From Xenorhabdus ishibashii (lineage in GTDB: Bacteria > Pseudomonadota > Gammaproteobacteria > Enterobacterales > Enterobacteriaceae): a stretch of 64,000 bases of DNA. Positions within the stretch are counted from its first letter, which is position 1. Each line of letters starts with the position of its first letter. The stretch spans positions 2,046,001 through 2,110,000 of the forward strand of contig NZ_NJAK01000001.1 of NCBI RefSeq assembly GCF_002632755.1. Reading direction: 5' to 3'. Below the pieces are notes generated by a model, which saw nothing but the letters and a program-made list of their open reading frames with translations, ran no database searches and had not been told where the DNA came from. The translations under genes and the position numbers were made by a program. Of this stretch, positions 31,628-44,100 are shown piece by piece.

Positions 31628-32854
31628 CTATCGCCGTTTACTGTGCTGTTGAGTCATCATGGTAGTGAAACCGATAGATACCGCAAATAACAACGCTCCC
31701 ATTAAAAATATCCATTCATAGCGGTTATTGAATAACAAGAAACTGCCAACCATTGGACCAATAGCCATTCCCATATATCGAATAAAATTATACAGTCCAA
31801 TCACAGTTGCCCGTTCTTCCACAAATGTTGCTAGCAGTAGAGTGGCATGTGTAGGTATCGATATTCCCAGAGTGAAACCGTATAAAGCCGTGACAATGAT
31901 TACCGTGGGAATGCCGAATTGATATGTGATGGAAAATAACAGGACTAAAACCAGATTTAGCAAACTGCTGATAATCAGGCCATTTATCTTAGATAACCGA
32001 TGATGGAGTAAACGATAGCTATAGTTGCCAACAATCATTGCCAATGAAATGGGAATGTACATCCAACCAATATCAGCAGGGCTGAAATCATATTCATTGT
32101 TTAAGATGATGGGTAAAAAAGTCAAAAAGCAGAAATAACAATAGAACAGCATAAAGCCAATACAGAAAACGGATTGCGCGATGCGATCTGATAAAATCTG
32201 ACTGAACTGCAAGAGCACCCTTTTGGTATTTGCTGACTGTTTTGGCTTATTTTCTGGCTTATTTTCTGGCTTAATTTCGGGTTTAGTTTCGGGCAACCAA
32301 AGCAAATTACTGATAAGTATTAACCCACCAATAACAGCAACAAATTGGAAAATTGCAACATATCCGTTTAATTCGGTTAAATAGCCGCCGAGTAATGGCC
32401 CCAAAGCAGGCGTCAGCGTTAACAACATCTGAGAAGTACTGATGGCTTTGGCACGATGTTGCCCTTCATACAGATCACCAATAATTGTCGCTGTAATCAC
32501 AGGAATAGCGGCAATCCCAATAGCCTGAACTATTCGAAAGGCAATCAGCCAATAAATATCGGAAGCCATTGCACAACCAACAGATCCAATAACGGAAATA
32601 GTAAGAGCAGGAAGTAAAATAGCTTTTCGGCCTTTACTGTCTGCTAATGGACCATACACGATTTGCATAATAGCTAAAGCAAATGTGAATGCTGATACAG
32701 TCAGGTTTACTAAAGGCAGAGGGGCATTAAATAATTCCTGTATGGCAGGAATAACAGGAGCATAAATATTTTGTGCGAGAGAGCCTGACAGAGCACTGAA
32801 GCATACTAGGTAGAAGATCATTTTTACATTACGATTTAGGTTAAATCTATTCAT
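31628..32854 (-). CDS. MFS drug-efflux transporter, Bcr/CflA type
   Basis: A 408-residue major facilitator of the DHA1 drug-H+ antiporter group with 12 helices. The first half contains QNIYAPVIPAIQELF, VNLTVSAFTFALAIMQIVYGPLADSKGRK (motif A) and ALGPLLGGYL (motif C), as in Bcr/CflA proteins. The central cytoplasmic loop has a small repeat rich in KPEN/KPEI. It is divergent from a MarR-type regulator and both genes are bordered by matching palindromes, so MarR-type repression relieved by a toxic compound is likely. The ATG at 32854 has GGAG 8 nt upstream; an 11-codon extension would run through the operator. Confidence 0.87.
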   Translation of the reverse strand: MNRFNLNRNVKMIFYLVCFSALSGSLAQNIYAPVIPAIQELFNAPLPLVNLTVSAFTFALAIMQIVYGPLADSKGRKAILLPALTISVIGSVGCAMASDIYWLIAFRIVQAIGIAAIPVITATIIGDLYEGQHRAKAISTSQMLLTLTPALGPLLGGYLTELNGYVAIFQFVAVIGGLILISNLLWLPETKPEIKPENKPENKPKQSANTKRVLLQFSQILSDRIAQSVFCIGFMLFYCYFCFLTFLPIILNNEYDFSPADIGWMYIPISLAMIVGNYSYRLLHHRLSKINGLIISSLLNLVLVLLFSITYQFGIPTVIIVTALYGFTLGISIPTHATLLLATFVEERATVIGLYNFIRYMGMAIGPMVGSFLLFNNRYEWIFLMGALLFAVSIGFTTMMTQQHSKRR

Positions 32855-32866
32855 CTTTTTTTCTCC

Positions 32867-32890
32867 ACATTGTTTCCAAGGAAACAATGT
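32867..32890. promoter_or_regulatory. MarR-type operator 1
   Basis: Two 11-base arms, ACATTGTTTCC and GGAAACAATGT, flank a central AA. The site lies 13 bp before the MFS start codon, where a bound repressor would block transcription of the transporter. Its core TGTTTCCAAGGAAA recurs, inverted, at 32959-32974. Confidence 0.7.
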
Positions 32891-32958
32891 GTGAGATTAA
32901 TAAATAGGGAGATTTTGTAAAGATCTTTTTCTGCTTTTTTTGTTATGATGCCAAAAAT

Positions 32959-32974
32959 ATTTTCCTTGGAAACA
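32959..32974. promoter_or_regulatory. MarR-type operator 2
   Basis: The sequence ATTTTCCTTGGAAACA contains the palindrome TTTCCTTGGAAA and is the complement of the operator 1 core. It sits 21 bp before the marR-like start codon. Two copies of the same core between divergent genes is the usual layout for an autoregulated MarR repressor. Confidence 0.65.
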
Positions 32975-32994
32975 TTATTTTGGAAAAGTCGTAA

Positions 32995-33468
32995 ATGAAT
33001 AACAGTATAGTTCACCAACGTGAGATCCTTGCCGCAGTTAACCACTTGATACATCTAAGAGACGATGCTAAGAGAAGGAATAATGAAGAAACACTTCGTG
33101 AATATGGGCTGAGTGGCTATTCACTGTCTGAATTACATGTGATCCAGTGTATCGGAGAATCGGTATTATTAAATATTACAAATATCAGCCAAGCGCTGGG
33201 AATGACTAAGGGTGCGATCTCGAAAATCTGTGCAAAACTTCTTCAGCGCTCTATCGTTGAAAGATTGAAAATGGTAGATAACCAGAAAGAGACCTATTTC
33301 AGTCTCACTGACGAAGGGAAACAAATTTTTGCTGCTCATGAAAAACTACATCAGCAAGCAGAAGCAAGATGGTTGCAAATGTTGGAAAACTATTCGCCAG
33401 AAGAGTTGATCACCATTAAGCGATTTATTACCGATATATCGCATATAATGGGGCATTCTCGATCATGA
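32995..33468 (+). CDS. MarR-family transcriptional regulator
   Basis: A 157-residue winged-helix regulator of typical MarR length. The recognition region is NITNISQALGMTKGAISKICAKLLQRSIVERLKMVDNQKETYFSLTDEGKQIF, including the wing with its acidic and basic residues. It probably binds the two palindromes at 32867-32890 and 32959-32974 and represses itself and the divergent exporter until an inducer binds. The inducer is unknown. Confidence 0.88.
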   Translation: MNNSIVHQREILAAVNHLIHLRDDAKRRNNEETLREYGLSGYSLSELHVIQCIGESVLLNITNISQALGMTKGAISKICAKLLQRSIVERLKMVDNQKETYFSLTDEGKQIFAAHEKLHQQAEARWLQMLENYSPEELITIKRFITDISHIMGHSRS

Positions 33469-33568
33469 AATGCCGCAATATAGAGTGGCATGACAAGAAT
33501 AAGAAGCCTGAATGGAATAATTGAAATCAGTAACACAACAGGCTTCTGACGAATTCATCTTGCCTCAT

Positions 33569-33871
33569 TTAACAGCCATTCTTGCCTATAATTGTCTCGG
33601 CAATGGGAATATATTGATCCGTAATTTTATTAACAGTATTTTCCTCTTTCTTGTCTGGTTTGCAATCCAGGAAAAACCATTCAATTGGTGTGCTAAATAT
33701 ATTAGCAATATCAACGAGATGAGTTAGATTGATCCGATTCACTCCTGTTTCGTAACGTGAAAGTTGCTGTTGACTGAGGCCAATTCTCTTTGCTAATGCT
33801 GTAGCAGTGATACCCAGTTCTTTCCTTTTGATCTGAATACGTTGTCCGACTAATGGGTTTGCATCTTTCAT
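33569..33871 (-). CDS. XRE-family regulator, MrpJ-like
   Basis: A 100-residue protein with a helix-turn-helix of the Cro/CI type at residues about 8-65. The SQQQLSRYETGVNRINLTHLVDIANIF stretch resembles the SQQQ-containing helix of MrpJ-type regulators, which in Proteus and its relatives link fimbriae to motility. No fimbrial genes are near. It could therefore be an orphan regulator of surface behaviour; that role is inferred from the family. Confidence 0.78.
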   Translation of the reverse strand: MKDANPLVGQRIQIKRKELGITATALAKRIGLSQQQLSRYETGVNRINLTHLVDIANIFSTPIEWFFLDCKPDKKEENTVNKITDQYIPIAETIIGKNGC

Positions 33872-36231
33872 ATCTTATCCTTTTTAATCATTAAATTATG
33901 ACGTCATCAAGAAGAATTGCTGGAGCTTAGAATGAGTTCGATTTTGCTCTGCTAGTTGTTCGTAAAATAGGGTTTGCCTTGACGGAGCCACTGCCGTTCA
34001 CGGTATGCCTATTTGTTATCACCTGATTTGCCGTTTCTGTTTTCTGATACTCATCTTGTTTCTGCCATCCCTGTTTTTATGGCTACCTCTGCATATTTTT
34101 CGTTTGAGTTACCGATGCAGCTTAAACAAATCCTCTATTCTAACCGCATGAAAAATAGCCAACATGTTCCTGGGCTTTATTTTATGGTATTTTTTATTTT
34201 TAAAAAAATTATTTTATTGATTTTTATTGGTTTTTAATTGATTAATTAATGTAAACATGCAAAAAGTGGTAAATTTTTACCTAATCTCATATTTATAGAT
34301 ATATTCCATTATTGTTGATGATCTTTGTGAGGTTACAAACTGAACAAAATATACCAAACTGTAAACATAATCCTACATAATTTAACCTAAGTCAAATTTC
34401 ATTATATACTACAAATCATTATACTTAAGTAATTATAATATATGAATTTTTTTGTTATTCGCATATTTTGTTACGTCACAATAATATTAATGGTGAAAAA
34501 ACGTTACTTGATGCCAGTCAAGTATTACCAGATTTTACAGAACTAATGTTTAAAAAACATTCCATATCCGAAATTTAATTCCACTTAACACCATCCATAC
34601 AGATTATAAATCTAAACTAGACAGTTTGGTATAAAATGTTTTGTTTTTTAATAAAATCCTATCAATTTGGCTTATGTAAAATTATTTTAATGTTTTGGTG
34701 AATTATTTCAGGTGATCTACCATTTTTTCATTAAAAATATTATTTACTATTACCTTTTCCACTAAATAGACTTTAAATTCACCTAAAAATGAAGTTCACT
34801 CGCATTTTTGACTTTTTTGAAAACGGCAGCAGTATCCTTACGTGATACTGAGTGATATTTATCACTTATATAATAAAAACAATAGTATATATATTTTTCT
34901 TAGTAAGCGGTTTTCTTATCAAGTTGTATTCTAATTTTCTCCGATGGTTTAACTATAGAAAAAAACGGCATTGAAGGGTTTTTTCGGCATAGCGCATTAA
35001 AATTAGAAAAAATAACGATAGAAAACGTCATTAACATGCCAGACGAAATCATTGCACAAAAAGAAATTGTTCCTAATGTTGATATTCCAAAATGCCTGAC
35101 ACATAGGGGAACAAAAAAAGAATGCTAAGATTGTCGCAATTACTGCTGGGAATTGTAAAGTACCGAAATATCATTCAGCGATATGGAATTATTCAAGAAT
35201 TACCGCTTCACTGACTACCAAAGCAGCGTTATATATTAGATTTATCACCTATGTTAATTCAAATAAATGCAAAAGCTCTTTATTTCATCAAAGGACTTTC
35301 GCTCCCTTCTTATTATAATCAATCAATAGTTTGAAGCTGATATTATCTTTAACACTGATATTATGTGATTTAAGAAAAAGATAATTCATCGCTGAAATAG
35401 CAAAAACTCCTCCTGCAACCGCCAAAATAGCATTGATACCACCATAAAACGATACCGGACAGAAAACAGCAAGTGCACGTTAGATGCCACTTATTGACTT
35501 TTCTGAATGGCGTAATGACTTATTTATCTTCATGTTTATCTTCATGTTTATCTTCGTGGTTCAGTTATCGCATTTCGTATCAGACCGGAAACATGAAAGT
35601 GAATCGATGGACTGATTTATGGAATAAAACCGAAAACAATCTAAAATTTGTCGATTCTTTTATTAAGCCCTGTACGAGAATTAATATTTATTTGAAATTA
35701 TTTTAATGGAATTATTATTTATTTGAAATGGTTTTGTTTAGTCATTAACTATAATTAGCGTTTGGATTTACATTAGTTGTGTAATTTGATTATTATAAAA
35801 TAAGTTGTTAAAGGCTATTTATAAACGTAAAAAATTATTTCATCTGAAATGATTTCATCTAAATACTAATACTAAATGGAAAAATACAGCAAGGACTTTG
35901 CATTCATGCCAGTAGATATATTCAATAGATCCATTTTTTATTTAGTTGTGGAATTTAGAACCGATTAATAAAAAATGGAATACCTTCTTCTGGTTCATCC
36001 AATGAACCATTTATTCCGCTGTCTGGAAAATTATTGTCACCTAATTTTAGGTTGTGCAGTTATTAACCGGACTATGACATCCAGCGCCTGAGAGAAAATA
36101 TTGCCGAAGTATCTTTCGATGCTTGGCATGTCCGTTGTTATTTCTCCGAAAAGTAAAAGAAAAATATTTGTGACGGTTGCTGGGAATAACAGTTTTCAAA
36201 TATCCAATAAATTCGTTGAGGTAGTAAGCAG
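33872..36231. other. gene-poor region with decayed coding fragments
   Basis: This 2.36-kb A+T-rich stretch has no intact gene. Several short frames look protein-like but lack starts. A plus-strand frame near 34440-34580 contains NINGEKTLLDASQVLPDFTE. Another near 34907-35128 contains GLTIEKNGIEGFFRHSALK and MPDEIIAQKEIVPNVDIPK. A minus-strand frame near 35300-35470 contains PVSFYGGINAILAVAGGVFA and looks like the last helices of a membrane transporter. I could not assign families to the first two. The region reads as debris of genes lost beside gxpS. The gxpS promoter must lie in its final part but no clear motif stands out. Confidence 0.5.
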
Positions 36232-38170
36232 ATGAAAGACAGCATTACCAGAAAGGGAAATATCCTTGAAACTGGGTTAGTCAGCGTGTCATCAGAAAAG
36301 GTAAGTGATGACATATTTGCGCGAAAGTTTGATGGGTTATCGGAGGCTGAACGTACCCTGTTACTGGAGATCTGGAACGCCACGGAAACCCCATATCCTG
36401 ACTATGTATGTATTCATCAGTTATTTGAACAACAAGCAGAGAAAACTCCGGCCGCCACTGCGTTAATCGCTGGGGAGCAGATCCTGAGCTATGGAGAACT
36501 GAACGCCAGAGCCAACGGGCTAGCTTATCAACTGGTTGAACAGGGGATTTGTCTGAATGACCATATAGCGATCCTGTTAGAACGCTCAGTGGAACTGGTA
36601 GTGGCTCAGTTAGCTATCCTTAAGGCTGGAGCGGTTTATGTCCCTGTCGATCCCAACGTACCGGATGAACGGAAAATCTGGTTGATAAACGATTGTGCTG
36701 CCAAATTGTTACTGACTGACAGGCAAACGGAGATCCCGTCTGAATTGGTTATTCCACGGCTCCGTCTTGCTTGTGAAGCAGAACCGATCAGGGAAGAAGA
36801 ACATCGTAATCTTGATTTATCAAGTACCAGTGCCGAACCTGCGTATATTATGTACACCTCCGGTTCGACTGGTATACCAAAAGGGGTTATCGTGCCCCAT
36901 CGGGCTGTCGTCCGGCTGGTTATCAATAATGGCTATGCTGACATCGAACCCAATGACCGGATTGCTTTCGCCGCTAATCCGGCTTTCGATGCCAGTACCT
37001 TCGAAATTTGGGCACCGTTGCTCAACGGTGCTGCGCTGGTCGTTATTGATCATACCACCTTGCTGACACCGCGAGATTTTGTCCAGGCATTACAGGTGCA
37101 TCGTATTACGCTCTTGTGGATGAGTGTCGGGTTGTTTAACCGGTTGGCGGAGGAGCTATCTCCGGTGCTACCTCAACTCAAAATGCTACTGGTCGGGGGA
37201 GATGTCCTCGATCCGCATGTTATTGCTCAAGTGCTGGATAAGAATCCGCCACAAAAATTATTGAATGCCTACGGTCCGAGTGAGGGAACCACGTTTACCA
37301 CAACCTACCTTATTCACACGTTAGCATCGGGTACGGCTTCTATTCCTATTGGGCGACCCATTGCCAATACACGGATTTATTTGCTGGATACTGATGGTCA
37401 ACCGGTGCCATTAGGGATGAGCGGTGAGATTTATGTCGGGGGGGACGGGGTGGCCTGCGGTTATCTTAATCGCCCTGAACTGACTGCTGAACGCTTTCTC
37501 ACCGATCCATTTAGCGATAAACCGAATGCACGTATGTACCGAACCGGAGATTTGGCTCGCTATCTGCCAGACGGCAATTTGGAATTTCTTGGCCGTAACG
37601 ACCAGCAGGTGAAAATCCGCGGATTCCGAATTGAACCAGGGGAAATTGAAGCTCGGCTGGTGGAATATCCGGCGATACGTGAAGCTGTGGTGCTGGCGTT
37701 AGGCGAGGGGCAGGACAGACAACTGGTTGCCTATGTACTGACTCAGGAAAGTGACAGATTAGCCGCTCGCCTGCGTGAACACCTGAGTACGCGATTACCG
37801 GATTATATGATACCAGCGGCCTTTGTGCGTTTAGATGAATTTCCCTTGACACCGAATGGTAAATTGGATCGTCGGGCGTTGCCGGCACCGATGGAGGACG
37901 CCTTCGCCCGTCAGGTTTATGAAGCGCCGCTAGGAGAGATGGAGATTGTTCTGGCGACCCTTTGGAGCGAATTGCTGGGTATTGAGCGAATTAGCCGATA
38001 TGACAGTTTCTTTGCGCTGGGTGGTCATTCTTTGCTTGGCATACGGATGATTGAACGCCTGCGCAGTCTGGGATTGACACTGGCCGCCCGTAATCTGTTC
38101 CAGTATCCGGTGCTGTCGGAACTGGCCCAGACATTGGAGCAACATCAGGCTGTAGTGATACCGCCGAATA
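36232..38170 (+). other. gxpS loading module (A1-T1), Val-type code
   Basis: The synthetase starts directly with an adenylation domain and no condensation domain, as an initiation module should. Residues read by alignment to GrsA give the code DAFWLGATFK, close to the valine code DAFWIGGTFK. The carrier serine is residue 600 (codon at 38029). Confidence 0.75.
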
Positions 38171-41100
38171 CCATTACCCCAGCAACTACTGCGCTGACAC
38201 CGGCAATGTTGCCGCTGATTGATTTGTCCCAGTCTGAGATTGACCGTATTGTTGAACAGGTGCCGGATGGGATCGCTAATGTTCAGGATATCTATGCCCT
38301 GTCGCCGTTGCAGGACGGCATCTTGTTCCATCATCTGCTGGCGAAGGAGGGTGATCCCTATCTGCTGGCCTATCCGATGATTTTTGCTGATCGGGCGCTA
38401 CTGGATCGTTATCTGGCGGCAGTACAAAAGGTGGTTGATCGCCATGATATCCTGCGGACTGCATTTATCTGGCAGGGATTATCTGCACCGGTGCAGGTGG
38501 TCTGGCGTCAAGCGCCTTTATCGGTCACTGAACTGACCTTGCATCCGGCTGATGGATCAGTGGGTGAGCAATTGGCTCACCGTTTTGACCCACGTCAGTA
38601 TCGTTTTGATCTGAGTCAGGCGCCATTGTTGCGCTTTGTGATAGCGCAGGAAACCGATGGACGCTGGCATGTGCTGCAATTGCAGCATCATCTGATCGGC
38701 GACCATACGACAATGGAAGTGATGCATCGCGAAGTGCAGATGTGTCTTGCCGGACAGGATGACAATTTGCCGATACCGGTGCCTTTCCGCAATCTGGTGG
38801 CGCAGGCTCGGTTGAATGTCAATCAGGCAGAGCATACCCGCTTCTTTACCGACATGCTGGCTGACGTGGATGAGCCGACGCTGCCGTTTGGCCTAACCGA
38901 GGTACATCGTGATGGTTCGCAGGTCACACAATCGCACCGGATGTTATCGCCAGAGTTAAACGACCGCCTTCGTCAGCAGGCAAGACGGCTGGGCGTCAGT
39001 GTGGCAACCTTGTGTCATCTGGCTTGGGCGCAGGTGGTATCTCGAACCAGCGGACAGAATAAAGTGGTGTTTGGCACTGTACTGTTCGGACGCATGGCGG
39101 CGGGGGAAGGGGCTGATAGTGGAATGGGGTTATTTATCAACACATTGCCGCTGCGATTGGATATAGATGATACATCGGTGCACGACAGTGTACGATTGGC
39201 ACAGTCCCGGCTGGCTGGATTGCTGGATTATGAGCATGCTTCACTGGCGCTGGCTCAACGTTGCAGTGGGGTAGCCGGCGGCACGTCACTATTTAGCGCC
39301 TTGTTGAATTACCGGCATAATGAGCAGCCGTTGATCCCACATGAGGCGATAGCGGGTATCGAATTCCTGGGTGAACAGGAGCGAACCAACTATCCGTTTG
39401 TGCTGTCGGTCGAGGACGGGGGTTCTACTCTGGGGCTGACTGCGCAGGTAGTACAACCGTTTGAGCCGGATCGGGTATGTGGTTATATGCAACAAGCGTT
39501 GGCAAGTCTGGCAGACGCGCTGGAGCGGGCACCGGAAACACCGGTACGGGCACTGAACATTTTGCCTGAAACGGAACGTACATTATTGCTGGAAACCTGG
39601 AACGCAACTGAAACACCGTATCCTGAACAGTTATGTATCCATCAGTTGATTGAACAACAGGTAGAAAAAACGCCTGACGCCCCAGCGTTAGTGTATGAAG
39701 GACAAACCCTTAGCTATGCCAAATTGAATGCTGATGCTAACCGACTGGCCCATCAATTGATAGCACAGGGAGTCAAGCCGGATCAGCGGGTAGCGATTTG
39801 CATGGCAAGCACACCGGCGCGGGTGGTGGGTTTGTTGGCGGTGTTGAAAGCCGGTGGTGCCTATGTGCCTCTGGAGCCAGCTTATTCGGGGGAACGTCTG
39901 ACGCATATCCTGAATGATGCGGCGCCTTCAATAATATTGGCTGATGAGACCGGACAGGTAGCGTTGGGGGGCGAGGAAGCGCTTGTCGGGTTGACTTTGG
40001 TTGATCCGAACAGTCGGCTTGATCCGAATTCCTTACCTGATCAAACGGATAGCAATCCGCAGGTAGCGGAGCTGACTTCCCGTCATTTGGCCTATGTGAT
40101 TTACACCTCTGGTTCTACCGGCGTGCCCAAAGGGGTGATGGTTGAACATCGTGGATTGGTCAATCTTATTCGGGATAAAATTGTCCAGTTTGGTATTCAT
40201 TCCGGTAATCGCGTGTTGCAGTTCGCTTCATTTGGTTTCGATGCCAGTGTCTGGGAAACCATGATGGCGCTGGCTGGTGGAGCCTGTTTGGCCATTCCTG
40301 CCAACACGGTTCGTCAGGATCCGCACCGCCTCTGGCATTATCTGGAAGAACAAGCGGTGACGCACGCTTGTTTAACGCCGGCTCTGCTACGGGATGGGGC
40401 GGATTTACCGACGTTGACGATAAAACCGACCGTGATACTGGGTGGTGAAGCGCCCAGCCCGACGTTACTTCGGACATTGCACCGTCAGGCCACACTGTTC
40501 AATGCCTATGGTCCGACAGAAATTACCGTATGTGCCACCCACTGGCGTTGTCCGTTAAACTATACCGAGGCGTTAGCGCCTATTGGGCGTCCAACGGCGA
40601 ATACCCGAATTTATCTGCTGGATGACTACGGTCAGCCAGTGCCATTGGGGGTAGTGGGAGAGCTGTATATTGGTGGTGTCGGCGTGACACGCGGCTATCT
40701 CAATCTCCCTGATCTGACTGATGAGCGTTTTCTGGTTGACCCGTTTAGTGATGCAATTGATGCGAGAATGTATCGCACCGGAGATTTGGTTCGCTACTTG
40801 CCAGATGGCAATCTGGTATTTGTTGGCCGTAACGATCAGCAGGTTAAAATCCGCGGATTTCGGATCGAACCGGCTGAAATCGAAGCTCGGTTGACAGAAT
40901 ATCCTGCGGTGCGCGAAGCGTGGGTACTGGCGCTGGATGACGGGCAAGATAAACGTTTGGTTGCCTACGTTGTCGCGGAAGAAGACAACGGATTGGCTGC
41001 CCGTTTGCGTGAGCATCTGAATGCTATTTTGCCTGATTATATGGTGCCGGCGGCTTTTGTGCGTCTGGACGCCTTCCCGCTGACACCAAACGGCAAATTG

Positions 41101-44100
41101 GATCGTCGGGCGTTACCGGCGCCGGAGCAGAATGCCTTTGCCCGTCAGGTTTACGCAGCACCACAAGGAGAGATAGAAACCGCATTGGCGTCTATCTGGA
41201 GTGAATTATTAGGCGTTGAGCAGATAAGCCGTTATGACAACTTCTTTGCGTTGGGTGGTCATTCACTGTTAGCGGTACGGGTCATGAATCGTATCGCCGC
41301 TTTCGGTGTTGAATTGCCGCTGGTTGCTTTATTTACGTCACCGTCACTCGCGGCCTTTGCGGAGAGGATTAGCGCCCAACGCAATGAGGGAAGGAATAAA
41401 TTGTCTGAGATTATTCCCGTATCCCGTGCTAGTGCTTTACCACTGTCATTCGCCCAACAGCGTTTGTGGTTTCTGGCTCAGTTTGATGGCGTCAGTGATA
41501 CCTATCATATTCCGTTGGCACTGCATTTGCATGGTCAGCTTAATATTGCCGCTTGGCAGCAGGCGTTAAATCGTCTGTTTGCCCGTCACGAAGCGCTGCG
41601 TTCAGTTTTTATCATGGCTGACGGTCAGCCTCAGGTTGAATTGTTGCCGGCGGGATCCGGCTTGCCGATGAAACAATACGATCTGCGTAGCGTGCCTGAA
41701 ATAGATGAACAATTTAAGCTTCTGTGCGCACAGCAAGCAGAAACGCCGTTTGATCTTGCCCGTGGTCCCTTAATCCGTTGCGCGCTGATACAACGGACGG
41801 ATAGGGATTACGTTTTCTTACTGACTCAGCATCACATTGTGTCTGATGGCTGGTCTTTTGGCATACTGAAATCAGAACTGAGCGCCCTTTATTCCGCTTG
41901 CTTGCATGAACAGCCTGATCCCTTGCCCTCGCTGGTTATTCAATATCCTGATTATGCTGTCTGGCAGCGTAAGGTATTTTCTGTTGAAGGATTGCGGGTG
42001 CAGAGTGATTACTGGCGCCGCACACTGGCTAATGCCCCGATATTGCTGGAATTGCCGACAGATCGCCCCCGTCCATCCCGACAATCATTTGCCGGCGGCC
42101 GAATACCTGTGCAGATTGATGCCGCGCTGATACAGGCCTTGAAACAGCTAGGACAACAACACGGCACTACATTATTTATGACATTGCTGGCCGCTTGGGC
42201 GGCATTATTGTCACGTCTGTCCGGTCAGGATGATCTGGTGATCGGTATACCAAGCGCCAACCGCAACCGGCGGGAGATCGAGCCGCTGATCGGATTCTTT
42301 GTCAATACTCTGGCATTGCGCATTGATTTGTCCGGTACACCGGATATGGTCACACTACTCCGGCGTGTACGGCAGACGATACTGGAAGCACAAGAGCATC
42401 AGGATCTGCCTTTCGAACAGGTGGTTGAGATCGTACAACCGCCGCGCAGACCAGAACATACCCCGTTATTTCAGGTGATGTTTGCCTGGCAGGAGAATGA
42501 TACAGAAGAGTGGCAACTACCGGAATTAGCGGTGACGCCAGTCGTACAGGGATACGATATTGCTAAATTCGATCTGCAACTGGAATTGACGGAGAAGGCG
42601 GGTGAAGTTGTTGGGGAACTGAATTATTCTTCGGCTCTGTTCAACCCTGAAACGATTGAAAGACAGGTCGGTTATTTGCAGGCCCTATTGCGGGCAATGG
42701 TGAGTCATCCTCATCAACCAGTCACGACTATGGATATTTTGTCATCCACTGAGCGGACATTATTGCTGGAAACCTGGAATGCGGCCGTAGCGCCGTATCC
42801 TGAACAGTTGTGTGTTCATCAGTTGATTGAGCAACAGGTGGAGAGAACGCCGTATGCCATAGCAGTAAAGTATGAAAACCAGACACTCAACTATGCTGAA
42901 TTAAATGCCCGCGCCAACCGATTAGCGCATCAACTGATTGCATTAGGGGTAGTACCCGACCAGCCGGTAGCCATTTGTGTGACACGCTCACCGGAGAGAA
43001 TAGTGGGATTGCTGGCGGTGTTGAAAGCGGGTGGTGCTTATGTACCGTTGGATCCGGCTTATCCGGGTGAACGTCTGGCTTATTTGCTCACTGATGCTGC
43101 ACCCACTATTTTGCTGGCGGATAGTATTGGACGGGCGGCACTGGGTGAAGAAGCACTGAAGATGTTCACTGTACTCGATCCAAATGCCCTGCCAGATCAG
43201 CCGGACAGTAACCCACAGGTTCCTGAACTCACCTCACGGCATCTGGCGTATGTGATCTACACTTCCGGATCTACCGGCAGACCGAAAGGGGTGATGATTG
43301 AACATCAGAGTGTGGTTAACCTGACGCTGGAACAAATTGCTCAGTTTGATGTTGGTGTCACCAGCCGGATGTTGCAGTTTGCCTCATTTGGCTTCGATGC
43401 CAGCGTCTGGGAAATCATGATGGCGTTGAGCAGTGGGGCTATGCTGGTTATTCCACCTGAAACAATCCGGCAAGATCTGCACCGTCTCTGGCATTTTCTG
43501 GAAGAACAGGGAATAACACTCGCCTGCATGACACCAGCCATGTTCCACGATGGCACCGGTTTGCCGGAAATAGCCATAAAACCCACATTAATGTTTGCAG
43601 GAGAAACACCGGCTACCGCCTTGTTTCAAACATTGTGCAGTAGGGCGGATTTGATCAATGCTTATGGCCCGACGGAAATCACCGTTTGCGCCACTATTTG
43701 GAATTGCCCGTCAGACTATACGGGGGGATTAATCCCCATCGGTAAACCGACAGTTAACAAACGTCTCTATCTGTTAGACAAACACGGTCAGCCGGTGCCG
43801 CTGGGCGCAGTAGGTGAGTTATATATTGGCGGTGTGGGTGTAGCCCGTGGCTATCTCAATCACCCTGAGCTTACTGCCGAACGTTTCCTGACGGATCCGT
43901 TTAGTGATGACATTGATGCCCGTATGTATCGCACTGGGGATTTAGCCCGTTACCTGCCGGATGGCAATTTGGTGTTTGCTGGTCGTAATGATCAACAGGT
44001 GAAAATCCGTGGTTTCCGTATTGAGCCGGGAGAAATTGAGGCGCACCTAACCGAACATCCATTGGTGAGTGAAGCGTTGGTACTGGCGTTGGGTGACGGT

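Noticed and set aside
34013..34237. A 74-codon plus-strand frame upstream of gxpS
   Set aside because: It has no ribosome binding site and an unnatural composition rich in Phe and Leu from A+T-rich DNA; no family motif is seen.
35473..35706. A 77-codon plus-strand frame upstream of gxpS
   Set aside because: It contains a short low-complexity repeat (SSCLSSCLSS) from a local tandem repeat and overlaps the minus-strand transporter-like remnant.
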